Assembly: GCA_002731985.1 (NCBI GenBank)
Contig: PCCT01000102.1
Location: forward strand, 1-7,190
Source of the DNA: Nitrospinota bacterium
GTDB taxonomy: Bacteria > Nitrospinota > Nitrospinia > Nitrospinales > VA-1
Reading direction: 5' to 3'
DNA length: 7,190 nucleotides
The position numbers were made by a program, and so were the translations under genes. Positions 5,866-7,190 of this stretch are shown piece after piece. Within the stretch, counting starts at the first letter, position 1. Every line of letters begins with the position of its first letter. The notes beneath the pieces are model-generated. The model was not told the origin of the DNA, ran no database searches, and saw nothing but the letters and a program-made list of their open reading frames with translations.

Positions 5866-6945
5866 TTACCGGACCAGATTGGCCTCAGCGCGAAGAATGG
5901 AAAGATATTTTTCGACGACTTTTTTGAATTTTTCTAATGATACCGCGCCGGATAACAACTCACCGTATACAGTCCGGGTATCGGGATCGTAGGTTCCTAG
6001 AATAAACGTGGGGGTTCCCCTGATACCCAGCTTCATCCCCTCGCTCAGGTCGTTGAGGACCCTGTCTTTATATTTTCTTTCCTTGAGACAGGTTTGAAAC
6101 CGTCGTATATTTTTAACTCCGGCTTTCTTGGCAAACTGGTGGAGGTTTGTCCTTGAAACCGGGTCACTGTTATCATAGAGGAGTCTTTGCAATTCCCAAA
6201 ATTTCCCTTGGTCACGTGCACATTCGACTGACTCAGCCATATACTTTGCTTCCTTGTGAAATTCCAGAGGAAAGTGCCGATAACCGAATTGAACCTCTTT
6301 ACTGTACTGCTCACGCAACTGGTCCAGGGTAGCCTGTACCCTTTTGCAAAACGGACATTGAAAATCTGAATACTCCAGGAGGAAAACTCTTCGTGAGGAC
6401 GGGTCGCCTTCATCAGACCAGAGCATCGCTGTGCTGATCTGAGCCTTCAACCTGAATTCCAGTGGGGCCTTGAGGTAAACCTTAGCCCACCCTTTATTGA
6501 TTGCCAACTGATATCGTTCATCCACATAAGCCCTGGCATATACTTTCTCCAGATACACTGTGATCTCATCCCGCATTTTTTCCAGCGTACCCATCTCCTT
6601 GATGCCGGGAGTATTTGCATAAAAGCGAGCAACATCATCCTTACTTGGCAAAGGCGCATCCGTTAATTTCAACTCGGGGTGGTTTTTAACTAATTTATCG
6701 AGAATTTTTTCTTTCAGCGCTTGCGACTGCATCTGATACAGCTGGACCATCGCTTCGTGAATCTGGGCATTCTTCACATCTTCAAGAATGACAGGTTCAT
6801 CGTCAACAATCGCTACAACAGGATTGTTGGTGTAGGGACGGAGTTCGTTTGATTCAGCAGCTACCAGAGAAGGAAAAACTCCCATAAGAGAAACCAAAAC
6901 TGATATTCCCAGAAACCTTGCAAAATGTAATGGAAGAAACTGCAT
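5866..6945 (-). CDS. Exported DsbA-family thiol oxidoreductase with SurA/PrsA-like N-terminal region
   Basis: The 359-residue product has a signal peptide (residues 1-30, likely cleavage after LVAA) and should act in the periplasm. Residues about 42-160 begin with VVAIVDDEPVILEDV, the opening pattern of SurA/PrsA-type chaperone N-domains, followed by amphipathic helices. Residues about 185-350 form the DsbA-like thioredoxin fold: FLLEYSDFQCPFC with active site C197-P-F-C200, an inserted helical part carrying Cys242 and Cys286, and the cis-proline loop GTPTF with Pro312. Proteins of this type make, break or shuffle disulfides in exported proteins; direction cannot be told from CPFC alone. I chose the start at 6945 because the signal peptide begins there and AAAAGG lies 10 nt upstream. 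An in-frame ATG at 7083 would add 46 non-signal residues and run through the likely promoter. It is first of three adjacent envelope genes. Confidence 0.92.
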   Translation of the reverse strand: MQFLPLHFARFLGISVLVSLMGVFPSLVAAESNELRPYTNNPVVAIVDDEPVILEDVKNAQIHEAMVQLYQMQSQALKEKILDKLVKNHPELKLTDAPLPSKDDVARFYANTPGIKEMGTLEKMRDEITVYLEKVYARAYVDERYQLAINKGWAKVYLKAPLEFRLKAQISTAMLWSDEGDPSSRRVFLLEYSDFQCPFCKRVQATLDQLREQYSKEVQFGYRHFPLEFHKEAKYMAESVECARDQGKFWELQRLLYDNSDPVSRTNLHQFAKKAGVKNIRRFQTCLKERKYKDRVLNDLSEGMKLGIRGTPTFILGTYDPDTRTVYGELLSGAVSLEKFKKVVEKYLSILRAEANLVR

Positions 6946-7047
6946 GGAAGTAAAACCTTTTAGTAGGAGGACGCATTGCACAAACCAACTCTCATCGTGA
7001 ATGATCAATCCTTCATGGTTGATGGCTGATATGCGCTTTGTTACTCT

Positions 7048-7072
7048 AATTATCCCTAATTTGGGAATAATT
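7048..7072. repeat. Imperfect inverted repeat overlapping the candidate promoter
   Basis: The plus strand reads AATTATCCC, six loop bases, then GGGAATAATT, so the arms pair apart from one extra base in the right arm. It fills the spacer and overlaps the -10 of the promoter proposed at 7049-7078, the usual place for a repressor operator. A terminator for the upstream gene is less likely, because no T-run follows on the minus strand. No regulator is recognised. Confidence 0.4.
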
Positions 7073-7078
7073 TCGCAA
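7049..7078 (-). promoter_or_regulatory. Candidate sigma70 promoter of the DsbA-like/DsbD-alpha/Sel1 operon
   Basis: On the minus strand the -35-like TTGCGA (7073-7078, four of six consensus) and -10-like GATAAT (7049-7054, five of six) are 18 bp apart. Transcription would begin near 7042, leaving a leader of about 97 nt before the DsbA-like start at 6945. The position is right: it lies in the 171-nt gap after the previous gene's stop and before a three-gene run. AT-rich sequence makes chance matches possible. Confidence 0.35.
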
Positions 7079-7116
7079 TACATTGTTTAGATAAATACGA
7101 CTAATTATTCAGTCCC

Positions 7117-7190
7117 TCAGCCGGCTTTTACTTCTTCCGGATTCAAAAACTTATTACAGTTATCAGCCAATGCCAAAAAAGCCTTGGCCG
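7117..7190 (-). CDS. 3' end of an unidentified protein-coding gene (partial)
   Basis: Reading in from the right edge, one minus-strand frame is open for 23 codons and ends at TGA (7119-7117). The encoded C-terminus, AKAFLALADNCNKFL then NPEEVKAG, looks like the end of a real protein: an amphipathic helix followed by a charged tail. The other two minus frames hit stops within this stretch. The gene is on the same strand as the Dsb-type operon but 171 nt upstream of it, with a promoter-like element between them, so it is probably a separate unit. No family can be assigned from 23 residues. Confidence 0.55.
   Translation of the reverse strand, partial: AKAFLALADNCNKFLNPEEVKAG

Noticed and set aside
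6946..7083. Upstream in-frame ATG at 7083 as start of the DsbA-like protein
   Set aside because: It would bury the clear signal peptide behind 46 residues and translate through the likely promoter and dyad.

Overview
The window is a 7.2 kb stretch of bacterial chromosome whose clearly functional genes all lie on the minus strand and read right to left. The lipobox lipoprotein, the periplasmic Dsb-type proteins and the DHH–CBS–nucleotidyltransferase fusion suggest a Gram-negative, possibly deep-branching bacterium (for example Nitrospinota- or Desulfobacterota-like). That placement is inference from domain architecture and mid-range GC, not from a marker gene. There is no sign of phage, IS element, CRISPR array, rRNA or tRNA.

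Right part (7190 to 4618, in transcription order): the last 23 codons of an unidentified gene; a 171-nt spacer with a plausible sigma70-type promoter whose -10 overlaps an inverted repeat; a secreted DsbA-family thioredoxin-fold protein (CPFC active site) with a SurA/PrsA-like N-terminal region; 6 nt later a secreted protein consisting only of a DsbD N-terminal (alpha) type domain with a Cys pair; and 66 nt later a Sel1-repeat lipoprotein with a strong Shine-Dalgarno. These three look like one envelope operon concerned with thiol redox or folding of exported proteins.

Middle (about 4617 to 4130): a gap that would normally be called empty. On the plus strand it holds what I read as the C-terminal relic of an ankyrin-repeat gene. 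Two repeats and part of a third lie exactly 33 codons apart in one frame, broken by an in-frame TAG that aligns with a CAG codon one repeat earlier. Next to it, on the minus strand, a coding-like but ATG-less frame runs into the start of the next gene. The two seem to meet at about 4260, which suggests an old rearrangement junction.

Left part (4129 to 131): a long tRNA nucleotidyltransferase/poly(A) polymerase family protein fused behind a DHH–DHHA1 phosphoesterase and a CBS pair, then, 30 nt downstream, an NCS2/AzgA-type purine permease, probably co-transcribed. Beyond its stop, a promoter-like element with an extended -10 and a GTG codon preceded by a purine-rich site may mark the next minus-strand gene, cut off by the window edge.
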